Source: Pseudomonadota bacterium
GTDB taxonomy: Bacteria > Pseudomonadota > Gammaproteobacteria > Burkholderiales > Burkholderiaceae
DNA length: 19,369 nucleotides
Direction of reading: 5' to 3'
NCBI GenBank assembly: GCA_963205525.1
Contig: CAUJJP010000208.1
Span: forward strand, 1-19,369
Positions 1 through 7,108 of this stretch are shown piece by piece; the stretch's first letter is position 1; each line of letters opens with the position of its first letter. The position numbers were made by a program, and so were the translations under genes. Below the pieces are notes generated by a model. That model saw nothing but the letters and a program-made list of their open reading frames with translations. It was not told the origin of the DNA and did no database searches.

Positions 1-260
1 CCTGTGAAGATATGACTCATGCCCGCGCCGGGGTGGCCAAGGGCGCTGGCGTAGGCGCGACGCGCGGCCCGGGCTCGCCGCCCGGGCAAGCGGCGCAACA
101 CCCGCCAGCGTCCTTGGCCGCCCCGGCCCTGCGGGTAGGCCTCCACAGAGGGCCCACTCGTCGTTGCGAAGCTTCGCCGGGGCCCAACCCCGGCTGTGCT
201 TCACGCCTAGATTGGGCCCTCTGTGGGGGCCTACGCGGGCATGATGCATATCTTCACAGG
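1..260. repeat. Nested inverted-repeat element (three-way-junction palindrome), possible MITE or structured RNA
   Basis: Almost the whole segment is self-complementary. The outer arms 1-26 and 235-260 match at 24 of 26 positions. Inside are two further stems: 28-51 with 103-126 (22 of 24, both mismatches G-U compatible on the plus strand) and 135-156 with 213-234 (21 of 22, the mismatch again G-U compatible). Each inner arm carries its own tip hairpin: 67-73 with 81-87, and 176-182 with 188-194, the latter extended by 168-172 with 198-202. The result is a compact three-way junction. Size and 26-bp terminal repeats fit a MITE-like non-autonomous element, while the wobble-type mismatches suggest selection on a transcript. 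It starts at the window edge, so a longer left arm cannot be excluded. I see no convincing reading frame in it and do not recognise the family. Confidence 0.7.
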
Positions 261-298
261 CTCTTAGGCGGCGCGCACTCGATGACGGTCAGGCGTCG

Positions 299-1060
299 AT
301 GATCGAGCTCACCGAGGCCCAGCTGCTGGGCTGGATCACGCCGCTGCTGTGGCCCTTCCTGCGCACGCTGGCGATGTTCAGCTCGCTGCCGGTGCTGGGT
401 ACGCGCACGGTGCCGATGCGGGTGCGCGTGGCGCTGGCCGCACTCACCGCGCTGGCGGCGCAGGCCTCGCTGCCGCCGATGCCGGTGCTGGCGCTGGACT
501 CGCCGCTGGCGTTCGCGGTCATCGCCCAGCAGGTCGTGATCGGCCTGTCGGTGGGCTTTGCGGTGCGCATCGTGTTTGCCGCCATCGAGTACGCCGGCGA
601 GACCATAGGCCTGCAGATGGGACTGAACTTCGCCGGCTTCTTCGACCCCGTGAGCGCCAGCACGGCCACCGCCACCAGCCGCTTCTACGGCACCATGGTG
701 GCCTGGCTGTTCGTCGTCATCAACGGCCACCTGCTGGTGCTGGCGGCGCTGCTGCAGAGCTTCCAGGCCTTCCCGGTCGGCCCCGAGCCGCTGGCCTTCC
801 TGCATCAGGCCCTGCCGCACCGCTGGGGGGCAGAGATCTTCCTCATCGGCCTGTGGATCGCGCTGCCGCTGGTGGCGATGCTGCTGTTCGTGAACCTGGT
901 ACTGGGCATGGTCTCGCGGGTGGCGTCGCAGATCAACATCTTCGCGGTCGGTTTCCCCATCACCGTGGGCGTGGGCCTGGTCGGCATGCTGCTGAGCCTG
1001 CCCATGCTCGAACAGCCGTTCTCGTTCGCGCTCGAGCGCCTGCTGTCGCAACTGCGCTGA
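299..1060 (+). CDS. fliR: Flagellar biosynthetic protein FliR
   Basis: FliR is an inner-membrane component of the flagellar type III export gate. With FliP and FliQ it forms the helical entry portal for rod, hook and filament subunits. The 253-residue product has the family's usual length and about six hydrophobic segments. Its N-terminus (MIELTEAQLLGWITPLLWPF) is FliR-like, and the middle has the typical block around GLQMGLNFAGFFDP. The start at 299 gives the expected N-terminus, but the ribosome-binding site is weak. fliR normally closes a fliLMNOPQR operon; fliQ would lie upstream, outside the window. Here a roughly 260-bp palindromic element sits just before fliR, which is unusual because fliQ and fliR are commonly adjacent. 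An unrelated TonB operon follows. Confidence 0.95.
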   Translation: MIELTEAQLLGWITPLLWPFLRTLAMFSSLPVLGTRTVPMRVRVALAALTALAAQASLPPMPVLALDSPLAFAVIAQQVVIGLSVGFAVRIVFAAIEYAGETIGLQMGLNFAGFFDPVSASTATATSRFYGTMVAWLFVVINGHLLVLAALLQSFQAFPVGPEPLAFLHQALPHRWGAEIFLIGLWIALPLVAMLLFVNLVLGMVSRVASQINIFAVGFPITVGVGLVGMLLSLPMLEQPFSFALERLLSQLR

Positions 1061-1093
1061 GCCCGCTGCGCTGAGCCTGCTGCGCTGCGAGGC
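1052..1093 (+). repeat. Short tandem repeat, 14-bp unit, about three copies, spanning the fliR stop
   Basis: Units begin at 1052, 1066 and 1080. The first two, CTGCGCTGAGCCCG and CTGCGCTGAGCCTG, differ at one base. The third matches for the first eight bases and then diverges. The first unit contains the last two fliR codons and the TGA stop. The unit length is not a multiple of three, so the later copies lie outside the reading frame. Confidence 0.6.
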
Positions 1094-1194
1094 CGCATGC
1101 GACGGCATTTGCGACACCTCAAACGTCGCCACTCTGACCAGGGCCCGCCCCCGCGTTAGGTGATGCCCCGAGCCGGTGCGGCTGTGCGGGCGGA

Positions 1195-1231
1195 TATAGT
1201 TCGCGCCTTCACGGCAGGATCAAATTGCCGT
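1195..1231 (+). promoter_or_regulatory. Possible promoter -10 and leader hairpin of the tonB operon
   Basis: A TATAGT hexamer at 1195-1200 could be a -10 element, but no good -35 is visible at the expected spacing. Just downstream, ACGGCA (1211-1216) and TGCCGT (1226-1231) form a six-base-pair hairpin with a nine-base loop. It could be a leader structure, an operator or a weak fliR terminator. The rest of 1061-1287 shows nothing else I recognise; no convincing Fur box was seen. Confidence 0.3.
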
Positions 1232-1287
1232 CAGACAGGCACAGCGACGTTCGTCCTACCCGGGCGGGCGCCGTCTGGAGGTGGTGA

Positions 1288-1974
1288 GTGGATTACGCCC
1301 AACAACAGAGGAACCCCGGCAAGCACACGATAGGCATCGGAATCGTGGTTCTGATGCACATCCTGCTCGCATGGGCAGTGGTCAGCGGGCTGGCGCGCAA
1401 GGTGGTCGACATCGTCAAGGCGCCGATCGAGACCAAGATCATCGAGGAGGTGCAACCTCCCCCGCCGCCGCCGCCGGAGAACCTGCCGCCACCGCCGAAG
1501 TTCGCGCCGCCGCCGCCGTCCTTCGTGCCGCCGCCCGAGGTGGTGGTGAACAACCCGCCGCCGGCGCCCTCCATCACCGTCACCCGCGATGCGCCGCCGC
1601 CGACGCCGGTGACGATCGCCCCCGCCCCGACCCCGGCACCCCCGGCGCCGGCCGCCCCGGCCGCACCGCGGATCGCGGCCAAGCCGGCGATCGCCAACGT
1701 CAGCGCCTGCGCGCCCACCGGCGACGACTACCCGGCGGCGGCCAAGCGGGCCGACGCCACCGGCACCACGGCGATCGAGTTCACGGTCGGTGCCGACGGC
1801 AAGATGACCGAGGCCAAGGTCGTGCGCTCGGCCGGTGCCTCGCGCGAGCACCGCACCCTGGACCGCGTGGCCCTGACCAAGCTCAGCGAGTGCACGTTCA
1901 AGCCCGGTGTCGACGAGCACGGCCGCCCGGTGGGCGGCAGCTTCCGCGTCGAATACGTCTGGCGCCTCGAGTAA
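1288..1974 (+). CDS. tonB: Energy transducer TonB
   Basis: TonB couples the proton-motive force harvested by ExbB-ExbD to outer-membrane TonB-dependent receptors for iron chelates, cobalamin or other substrates. The 228-residue protein has the classic order: a short cytoplasmic tail, one membrane anchor (about 15-35, with His24 placed like the functional anchor histidine of E. coli TonB), a long proline-rich periplasmic spacer (about 52-130), and a C-terminal TonB domain (about 138-228) ending in FRVEYVWRLE. The start is a GTG at 1288, supported by GGAGG six bases upstream. It heads a same-strand cluster with exbB and two exbD genes. No receptor gene is present, so the transported substrate cannot be read from the context. 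Confidence 0.93.
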   Translation: MDYAQQQRNPGKHTIGIGIVVLMHILLAWAVVSGLARKVVDIVKAPIETKIIEEVQPPPPPPPENLPPPPKFAPPPPSFVPPPEVVVNNPPPAPSITVTRDAPPPTPVTIAPAPTPAPPAPAAPAAPRIAAKPAIANVSACAPTGDDYPAAAKRADATGTTAIEFTVGADGKMTEAKVVRSAGASREHRTLDRVALTKLSECTFKPGVDEHGRPVGGSFRVEYVWRLE

Positions 1975-2074
1975 GCCCTCGAACGCCGCCGGATCTCGCC
2001 ATCCGCGAACCCCGTCCTCATTGTCTGATCGCGCGCCGCCCACCCCCCACGGCGCTTCCCTTGTCGGAGAGAAC

Positions 2075-2935
2075 ATGTCCAAGAGCCTGACCCTGCGCGC
2101 CGCCCTCGGCGCGGCCCTGATCGCAGCCGCCGCGCTGCTTGCCGTGCAGCCCGCCCCGGCGCTGGCGCAAGCGGCGTCCGAGCCGGCCGCCGCACCCGCC
2201 GCGCCCGCTGAACAGGCCGCACCGGCGCAGGAAAGCGCCGCGCCGCCAGCGCTGGCGCCGGTGGTGGAGAAGCAGGAGATCGCCAACCCCTACGGGCTGG
2301 AGGCGCTGTGGGCGCAGGGCGACATCGTCGCCAAGTCCACGCTGGTGATCCTGCTCATCATGTCGATGGCGAGCTGGTACGTGATCTTCACCAAGGTCTG
2401 GGAGCAAAGCCGCCTCATGCGCTCAGGCAAGCACGCGGCCAACACCTTCTGGACCGCCGGCTCGATCAAGCAAGGCATAGGCGCGCTGCAGGAAGGCAGT
2501 GCCTTCCGCTACATCGCCGAGAACGGCGTCAAGGCCACCGAGCACCACGAGGGCACGCTGGTCGAGCAGATCGACCTCCACACCTGGATCTCGATGTCGG
2601 TGCAGCGCGCAGTCGACAGCGTGAACAGCCGCCTGCAGGACGGGCTGGCGCTGCTGGCCACGGTCGGCTCCACGGCGCCCTTCGTCGGTCTGTTCGGCAC
2701 CGTCTGGGGCATCTACCACGCGCTCACCGCGATCGGCATCTCGGGACAGGCTTCGATCGACAAGGTCGCCGGTCCGGTGGGCGAGGCGCTGATCATGACC
2801 GCCATCGGCCTGGCGGTCGCGGTGCCGGCGGTGATGGGCTACAACTGGCTGATCCGGCGCAACAAGAGCGCGATGGAGGTGGTGCGCACCTTCGGCGCCG
2901 ACGTGCACAACGTGCTGCTGGCCGGCAAGAAGTGA
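2075..2935 (+). CDS. exbB: MotA/TolQ/ExbB proton channel family protein ExbB
   Basis: ExbB forms the pentameric proton-channel scaffold that surrounds an ExbD dimer and energises TonB. The chosen ATG at 2075 has GGAGA just upstream; the frame is open further 5' but overlaps tonB. The 286-residue product begins with a likely cleavable signal peptide (about 1-31, ending ALA) and an Ala/Pro-rich stretch to about residue 65. Three membrane segments follow at about 88-107, 189-214 and 233-260. The second carries the family block ATVGSTAPFVGLFGTVWGI. The long N-terminal extension is a known variant of ExbB. It lies 100 bp after tonB and 30 bp before exbD1. Confidence 0.93.
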   Translation: MSKSLTLRAALGAALIAAAALLAVQPAPALAQAASEPAAAPAAPAEQAAPAQESAAPPALAPVVEKQEIANPYGLEALWAQGDIVAKSTLVILLIMSMASWYVIFTKVWEQSRLMRSGKHAANTFWTAGSIKQGIGALQEGSAFRYIAENGVKATEHHEGTLVEQIDLHTWISMSVQRAVDSVNSRLQDGLALLATVGSTAPFVGLFGTVWGIYHALTAIGISGQASIDKVAGPVGEALIMTAIGLAVAVPAVMGYNWLIRRNKSAMEVVRTFGADVHNVLLAGKK

Positions 2936-2965
2936 GTCCGGCCAGCGCCAGCACAGGAGCCTGAG

Positions 2966-3406
2966 ATGGGAATGAACGTCGGAGCCGCCGACGAAGGCGA
3001 AGAGAGCCTGAACTCGACCATCAACACCACGCCGCTGGTCGACGTGATGCTGGTGCTGCTGATCATCTTCCTGATCACGATCCCGGTGGTCACGCAGTCC
3101 ATCGAGCTCAAGCTGCCCGAGGAGGCCAACGTCCCGACGCAGACCAAGCCGGAGAATGTCGTGCTGTCGGTGAACCGGGACGGCGACGTGTTCTGGGGCA
3201 TGCAGCGCGTGCCCGACATCGAGTCGCTGGTCGAGCGCCTGAAGACCGAGGCGGTGAAGGAACCGCAACCCGAGGTCCACATCCGGGGCGACCTCGCGGT
3301 GCGCTACGAGGCGGTGGGTCGGGTCGTCGTCGCCTGCCAGCGTGCCGGCATCGCCAAGGTCGGCTTCATCACCGAGCCGCCGGCAGGCACCGTCAGCGCA
3401 CGCTGA
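2966..3406 (+). CDS. exbD: Biopolymer transport protein ExbD, first copy
   Basis: ExbD is the single-pass partner of ExbB. Its intramembrane aspartate carries protons to drive TonB. The 146-residue product has a short cytoplasmic N-terminus, one membrane helix (about 24-45) containing the conserved Asp26 in TPLVDVMLVLLI, and a periplasmic domain (about 50-146) typical of ExbD/TolR. An SD-like CAGGAG precedes the ATG. A second exbD follows 16 bp downstream. The two genes share nearly identical first six codons (MGMNVG), suggesting tandem duplication. The TolR family is the main alternative, but the tonB-exbB context supports ExbD. Confidence 0.93.
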   Translation: MGMNVGAADEGEESLNSTINTTPLVDVMLVLLIIFLITIPVVTQSIELKLPEEANVPTQTKPENVVLSVNRDGDVFWGMQRVPDIESLVERLKTEAVKEPQPEVHIRGDLAVRYEAVGRVVVACQRAGIAKVGFITEPPAGTVSAR

Positions 3407-3422
3407 GAAGGAAGTCCACACC

Positions 3423-3848
3423 ATGGGAATGAATGTCGGATCCGGCGGCGACGAGGCCGACGTCATGATCGACATCAACACCACGCCGCTGATCGACGTG
3501 ATGCTGGTGCTGCTCATCATGTTCATCATCACGATCCCGATCCAGACCCACGCGGTCAAGCTCAACATGCCGATCGGGCCGTCCAGCCCGCCGCTCAAGG
3601 AGCCGGTGATCGTTCGCATCGACGTCGACTTCGACGGCCAGATCGGCTGGAATGGCGAGATCGTGCCCGACCGCGCCACCCTGGAAGCCAGGCTCGCCGC
3701 CGTCGCCGCCGAGCCCGACCAGCCCGAAGTGCACCTGCGGCCGAACAAGCTCGTCCAGTACGAGACGGTGGCCATGATCATGGCCTCGGCGCAGCGCCTG
3801 GGGGTGACCAAGATCGGCCTCGTGGGCAACGAGCAGTTCATGCACTGA
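3423..3848 (+). CDS. exbD: Biopolymer transport protein ExbD, second copy
   Basis: This is a second ExbD of 141 residues. The ATG at 3423 is chosen because an AAGGA lies upstream and the product then starts MGMNVG like the first copy; the frame is open further upstream but would overlap exbD1. The membrane helix contains the proton-carrying Asp25 in TPLIDVMLVLLI, followed by a periplasmic ExbD domain ending NEQFMH. The two paralogues differ mainly in the periplasmic part. A tonB-exbB-exbD1-exbD2 order is known from Xanthomonas, where the second ExbD is not needed for iron uptake but has other roles. Whether that holds here is unknown. Confidence 0.92.
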   Translation: MGMNVGSGGDEADVMIDINTTPLIDVMLVLLIMFIITIPIQTHAVKLNMPIGPSSPPLKEPVIVRIDVDFDGQIGWNGEIVPDRATLEARLAAVAAEPDQPEVHLRPNKLVQYETVAMIMASAQRLGVTKIGLVGNEQFMH

Positions 3849-3931
3849 CCCACACGGGATCAAACTGGGATCCGCAGAAGCCGGCGACCGGGCACTCGGA
3901 CGGCTGGACGGCCCGCCGGCTGCCCCGGCAC

Positions 3932-3956
3932 GGGGTCGGTCCACCGGTCCGACCCC
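3932..3956 (+). terminator. GC-rich hairpin between exbD2 and the TPR-like gene
   Basis: GGGGTCGG (3932-3939) and CCGACCCC (3949-3956) form a perfect eight-base-pair stem with a nine-base loop. No U-rich tract follows, so it may be a partial terminator, an mRNA-stability element or a processing site that lowers expression of the next gene. The rest of the 140-bp gap has no clear promoter. Confidence 0.4.
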
Positions 3957-3988
3957 ATGCTGCGTTGAACGACTAGGAATTCACCTCC

Positions 3989-5188
3989 ATGAACAAGCTG
4001 CGTCACCTCGTCCTAGCCCTGCTCGCCGCAGCCAGCCTGGGCACGGCCCACGGCCAGGGGCTGCGGCCGGAGATCGGCAAGCCGCTGCAGCAGGCCGGCG
4101 AGATGATCAAGGCCGGCAACGGCAAGGGCGCGCTGGCCAAGGTGCGCGAGGCCGAGGCTGTGCCCAACCGCAGCGCCGCCGAGCAACTCACCATAGACCG
4201 CATGAAGGCCGCAGCGGCCCAGCGTGCGGGCGACAACGCCACCGCGGTGCAGGCGCTGAATGCGGTGTTCGCCAAGACCACCGGTGGCGAGCAGGCGCAG
4301 ACCGCCGAGCAACTCGCCTTCGCCTACTCGCAGCTGCGCGACTGGAGCAACGCCAGGCAGTGGGCCGACAAGGCCAAGCAGCTCGGACGCAGCAGCCCGT
4401 CCTTGCAGCAGCTCGAGCAGTACCTGCTGTCGCAATCGGGCGACTACGCCGCCATCGCCAAGGAGGCCGCGCAGGCGGTGAGCGCCGCCGAGAAGGCCGG
4501 CCAGCGCCCCGCCGAAGGCGACCTGCTGCGCCTGGCCGACGCCCAGCAGCGGCTGCACAACAACAGCGGCTACCTGCAGACGCTGGAAAAGCTGGTCTAC
4601 AACCACCCGAAGAAGGACTACTGGGCCGCCTTCCTCGCCCGCCTGCCCAGCCGCAGCGGTTTCGCGCAGCGACTGACGCTGGACGTGATGCGCCTGCGCC
4701 TGGCCAGCGGCACCCTGGAAAGCACCGACGACTACATGGAGATGGCGCAGCTGGCGCTGCAGGCCAGGCTGCCGGCGGAAGGCCTGAAGATCGTCGAGCA
4801 GGGCTTTGCCAAGGGTGCGCTGGGCAGCGGCCCCGAAGCCGGCCGCCACCAGCGGCTGAAGGACCTGGCGCTCAAGCGCGAGGCCGAGCGCAAGACCTCG
4901 ATCGCCGCCGACGAGACCGCCGCGAGGGCCGAGAAGTCGGGCGATGCGCTGGTCGAGTTGGGCTATGCCTACGTCACCATGGGCGACGTGCCCAGGGGCA
5001 TCACCCTCATCGAGCAAGGCATCGCCAAGGGTGGGCTGAAGAACCCCGAGGACGCGCGATTGCGCCTGGGCATGGCGCAGATCCAGTCCGCAGCGACCAA
5101 GGCGCGTGGACTGCAGACCCTGCGTGCGGTCAAGGGCAGCGACGGCAGCGCCGACGTGGCGCGCCTGTGGACCGTGCTGGCGCGTTGA
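3989..5188 (+). CDS. Secreted tetratricopeptide-like repeat protein
   Basis: The function is not recognised beyond fold class. The 399-residue product starts with a signal peptide (about 1-22, cleavage near AHG-Q), so it is probably periplasmic. The mature part is rich in Ala, Leu, Gln and Lys and organised in helical pairs resembling TPR units. Examples are the repeats near 35-60, 70-105, 120-150, 300-345 and 335-370, with patterns such as ALVELGYAYVTMGDVPRGIT. No catalytic motif is visible. The ATG at 3989 follows an AGGA. It sits on the same strand 140 bp after exbD2 and 11 bp before the next gene. This placement suggests a link to the TonB system, for example as a periplasmic scaffold, but that is inference from position only. 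Confidence 0.8.
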   Translation: MNKLRHLVLALLAAASLGTAHGQGLRPEIGKPLQQAGEMIKAGNGKGALAKVREAEAVPNRSAAEQLTIDRMKAAAAQRAGDNATAVQALNAVFAKTTGGEQAQTAEQLAFAYSQLRDWSNARQWADKAKQLGRSSPSLQQLEQYLLSQSGDYAAIAKEAAQAVSAAEKAGQRPAEGDLLRLADAQQRLHNNSGYLQTLEKLVYNHPKKDYWAAFLARLPSRSGFAQRLTLDVMRLRLASGTLESTDDYMEMAQLALQARLPAEGLKIVEQGFAKGALGSGPEAGRHQRLKDLALKREAERKTSIAADETAARAEKSGDALVELGYAYVTMGDVPRGITLIEQGIAKGGLKNPEDARLRLGMAQIQSAATKARGLQTLRAVKGSDGSADVARLWTVLAR

Positions 5189-5199
5189 CCGGGCGCGCG

Positions 5200-6153
5200 A
5201 TGACCGGCTATCCGGACTGGGCCGCAGACCTCGGCCACGGCATCCACGCCATCGACACCGGCTTTCACCGCCCACGCTTCGACGCCGCCTACCTGGTGGT
5301 GGAGGACGGCCGCGCCGCCTTCATAGACACCGGACCCAACTCCGCCCTGCCGCGCCTGCTCGGCCTGCTGGATGTGCTGGGCCTGGCGCGCGACGCGGTC
5401 GACCACGTCATCCCGACCCACGTCCACCTCGACCACGCCGGTGGCATGGGCGCGCTGATGCGCGAGCTCCCCGGCGCCACGCTGTGGGTGCACCCGCGCG
5501 GCGCACGCCACGCCATCGACCCCGCACAGCTCTACGCCGGCGCGCTGCAGGTCTACGGCCAGGCCGAGATGGACCGCTCCTACGGCCGGCTGCTGCCGAT
5601 CGCCGCCGAACGCGTGCGCAGCACCGAGGACGGGCAGACCATCCGGCTCGCCGGCCGGCCGCTGGAGGTCGCCCATACCCCGGGCCACGCCCGCCACCAC
5701 CACTGCCTGTGGGACGAGCGCTCGCGCGGCTGGTTCAGCGGCGACACCTTTGGCCTGAGCTTTCGCGAGTTCGACACCGCCGCCGGGGCCTGGATCCTGC
5801 CGACCACGACCCCGGTCCAGTTCGACCCGCCCGCGCTGCGTGCCTCCATCGAGCGCCTGCTCGCACGCCGGCCGCAGCAGATGTATCTCACCCATTTCGG
5901 CCGCCTGGACGACGTGGCCCGGCTCGGCCGCGAGCTGCTGGCGCTGCTCGACGAGATGGTGGCGATGGCCCTGGCCACCGCCGCAGGCAGTGCACGCCAT
6001 CAGGCCCTGCGCGCAGGACTGGAGGACTTGTACGTCGCCAGCCTCGCCAGGCACGGCTACCGCGCCGAGCGTGCGCGCGTGATCGAGCTGCTGGACCTGG
6101 ACATCGAGCTCAACGCCAAGGGCATGCAGATCTGGCTGGAACGCTCGAGCTGA
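5200..6153 (+). CDS. Metallo-beta-lactamase-fold hydrolase
   Basis: This 317-residue cytoplasmic protein has a complete MBL metal site. HVHLDH at 74-79 supplies His74, His76, Asp78 and His79. His163 lies in HTPGH, Asp182 in SGDTFG, and His232 in MYLTHFGR. The DTGPNS at 43-48 is typical of the glyoxalase II/RNase Z-like branch. A helical C-terminal extension (about 240-317) is common in related Burkholderiales proteins. It probably hydrolyses a thioester, lactone or phosphoester, but the sequence does not show which. No signal peptide is visible, so it is unlikely to be a periplasmic beta-lactamase. The ATG at 5200 is 11 bp after the TPR-like gene, so the two are probably co-transcribed. Confidence 0.88.
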   Translation: MTGYPDWAADLGHGIHAIDTGFHRPRFDAAYLVVEDGRAAFIDTGPNSALPRLLGLLDVLGLARDAVDHVIPTHVHLDHAGGMGALMRELPGATLWVHPRGARHAIDPAQLYAGALQVYGQAEMDRSYGRLLPIAAERVRSTEDGQTIRLAGRPLEVAHTPGHARHHHCLWDERSRGWFSGDTFGLSFREFDTAAGAWILPTTTPVQFDPPALRASIERLLARRPQQMYLTHFGRLDDVARLGRELLALLDEMVAMALATAAGSARHQALRAGLEDLYVASLARHGYRAERARVIELLDLDIELNAKGMQIWLERSS

Positions 6154-6158
6154 GAACA

Positions 6159-6219
6159 CCCCCAGGGCCGCGCTGCGCCCAGCCCCGCGGGGGTCAAGAA
6201 GACTTGGGGCGGCCCGGCG
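6159..6219 (+). repeat. Dispersed intergenic repeat, copy 1
   Basis: This segment begins five bases after the MBL gene stop and runs CCCCCAGGGCCGCGCTGCGC to GGCGGCCCGGCG. It aligns with 19231-19297 at roughly 85% identity apart from a few-base insertion in the second copy. An outer C5/G5 pair (6159-6163 with 6189-6193) encloses a smaller GCGCTG/CAGCCC hairpin with one mismatch. Similar GC-rich repeats after stop codons are, from memory, common in Burkholderiales chromosomes. Confidence 0.75.
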
Positions 6220-6259
6220 CCTTCTGCCGCTCGGGGCTAAACTCCTGGCGCAGCACGAA

Positions 6260-6283
6260 CACGGCCCGCAGACGCGGGCCGTG
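6260..6283 (+). terminator. Perfect 10-bp hairpin before the SDR gene, probable terminator
   Basis: CACGGCCCGC (6260-6269) and GCGGGCCGTG (6274-6283) form a perfect ten-base-pair stem with a four-base AGAC loop, followed by CAGCTTTGAC. The U-run is short, so termination may be partial. It lies between the MBL gene and the SDR gene and marks the likely end of the tonB-to-MBL block. It could also act as a leader structure for the SDR gene 33 bases downstream. Confidence 0.5.
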
Positions 6284-6316
6284 CAGCTTTGACGGCTGGA
6301 TCTTCTACCGGGAACC

Positions 6317-7108
6317 ATGATGGCGTCTGCAATCCGCTTCGGCCTGGATGGCCGCGTGGCCGTGGTCACGGGGGCCGCGCAAGGCATAGGCCAGGCCTGC
6401 GTGCGCCGGCTGGCGGCCGAGGGCGCCGCGGTCGCGCTGTGGGACCTGGCGGACGACAAGGGCCGCGCCCTCGCCGCCGAGCTGGCGGCCGCCGGTGCGC
6501 GCAGCGTCTATGTGCGCTGCGACGTCGCGTGCAAGGCCGAGGTGGACGCCGCGCTCGCGGCCACGCTGCAGGCCTTCGGCCGCGTCGATGCGCTGGTCAG
6601 CAACGCCGGCATCTTCAAGGCCGCCGATTTCCTCGACATCACCGAGTCCGACTGGGACGCCGTGCTGGCGGTCAACCTCAAGGGCAGCTTCCTCGTCGGC
6701 CAGGCGGTGGCGCGCCAGATGGTGGCCCAGGGCGGCGGTGCGATCGTCCACATGAGCTCGGTCAACGGCACCCTGACCATCCCCACCATCGCCAGCTACA
6801 ACGCCAGCAAGGGCGGCATCAACCAGCTCACCCGGGTCATGGCGCTGGCGCTGGCGGAGCACGGCGTGCGCGTGAACGCGGTGGCGCCGGGCACCATCGC
6901 CACCGAGCTGGCGGCCGCCGCCGTGCTCACCAGCGAGGAGGCGCGCACGCGCATCCTCAGCCGCACGCCGATGAAGCGCCTGGGCGAGCCCGCCGAGGTG
7001 GCCGAGGTCGTCGCCTTCCTGCTTTCCGACGCCGCCAGCTACGTGACCGGTGAGATCGTCACCGTCGACGGCGGTCGCATGACCCTGAACTACACGGTTC
7101 CCACATGA
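6317..7108 (+). CDS. SDR-family NAD(P)-dependent oxidoreductase
   Basis: This 263-residue classical short-chain dehydrogenase/reductase has the cofactor loop TGAAQGIG at 18-25 and Asp43 at the end of the second strand, which favours NAD over NADP. It also has the NAG motif at 96-98 and the catalytic tetrad Asn120, Ser148, Tyr161 and Lys165. The C-terminal block VTGEIVTVDGG is typical of FabG-like enzymes and sugar or polyol dehydrogenases. The substrate is not readable. The ATG at 6317 has a weak GGGAA upstream. Its stop overlaps the start of the next gene by four bases (ATGA), so the two are translationally coupled. It heads a three-gene operon with a thioredoxin-domain chaperone and glyoxalase I, which suggests a role in carbonyl or oxidative stress. 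Confidence 0.92.
   Translation: MMASAIRFGLDGRVAVVTGAAQGIGQACVRRLAAEGAAVALWDLADDKGRALAAELAAAGARSVYVRCDVACKAEVDAALAATLQAFGRVDALVSNAGIFKAADFLDITESDWDAVLAVNLKGSFLVGQAVARQMVAQGGGAIVHMSSVNGTLTIPTIASYNASKGGINQLTRVMALALAEHGVRVNAVAPGTIATELAAAAVLTSEEARTRILSRTPMKRLGEPAEVAEVVAFLLSDAASYVTGEIVTVDGGRMTLNYTVPT

Noticed and set aside
12..302. Open frame of 96 codons through the palindromic element
   Set aside because: Its residues follow the inverted repeats, it has no family resemblance or ribosome-binding site, and the structure explains the sequence better.
1441..1680. CCG-rich repetitive stretch as a repeat array
   Set aside because: It encodes the proline-rich spacer of TonB and is explained by coding function.
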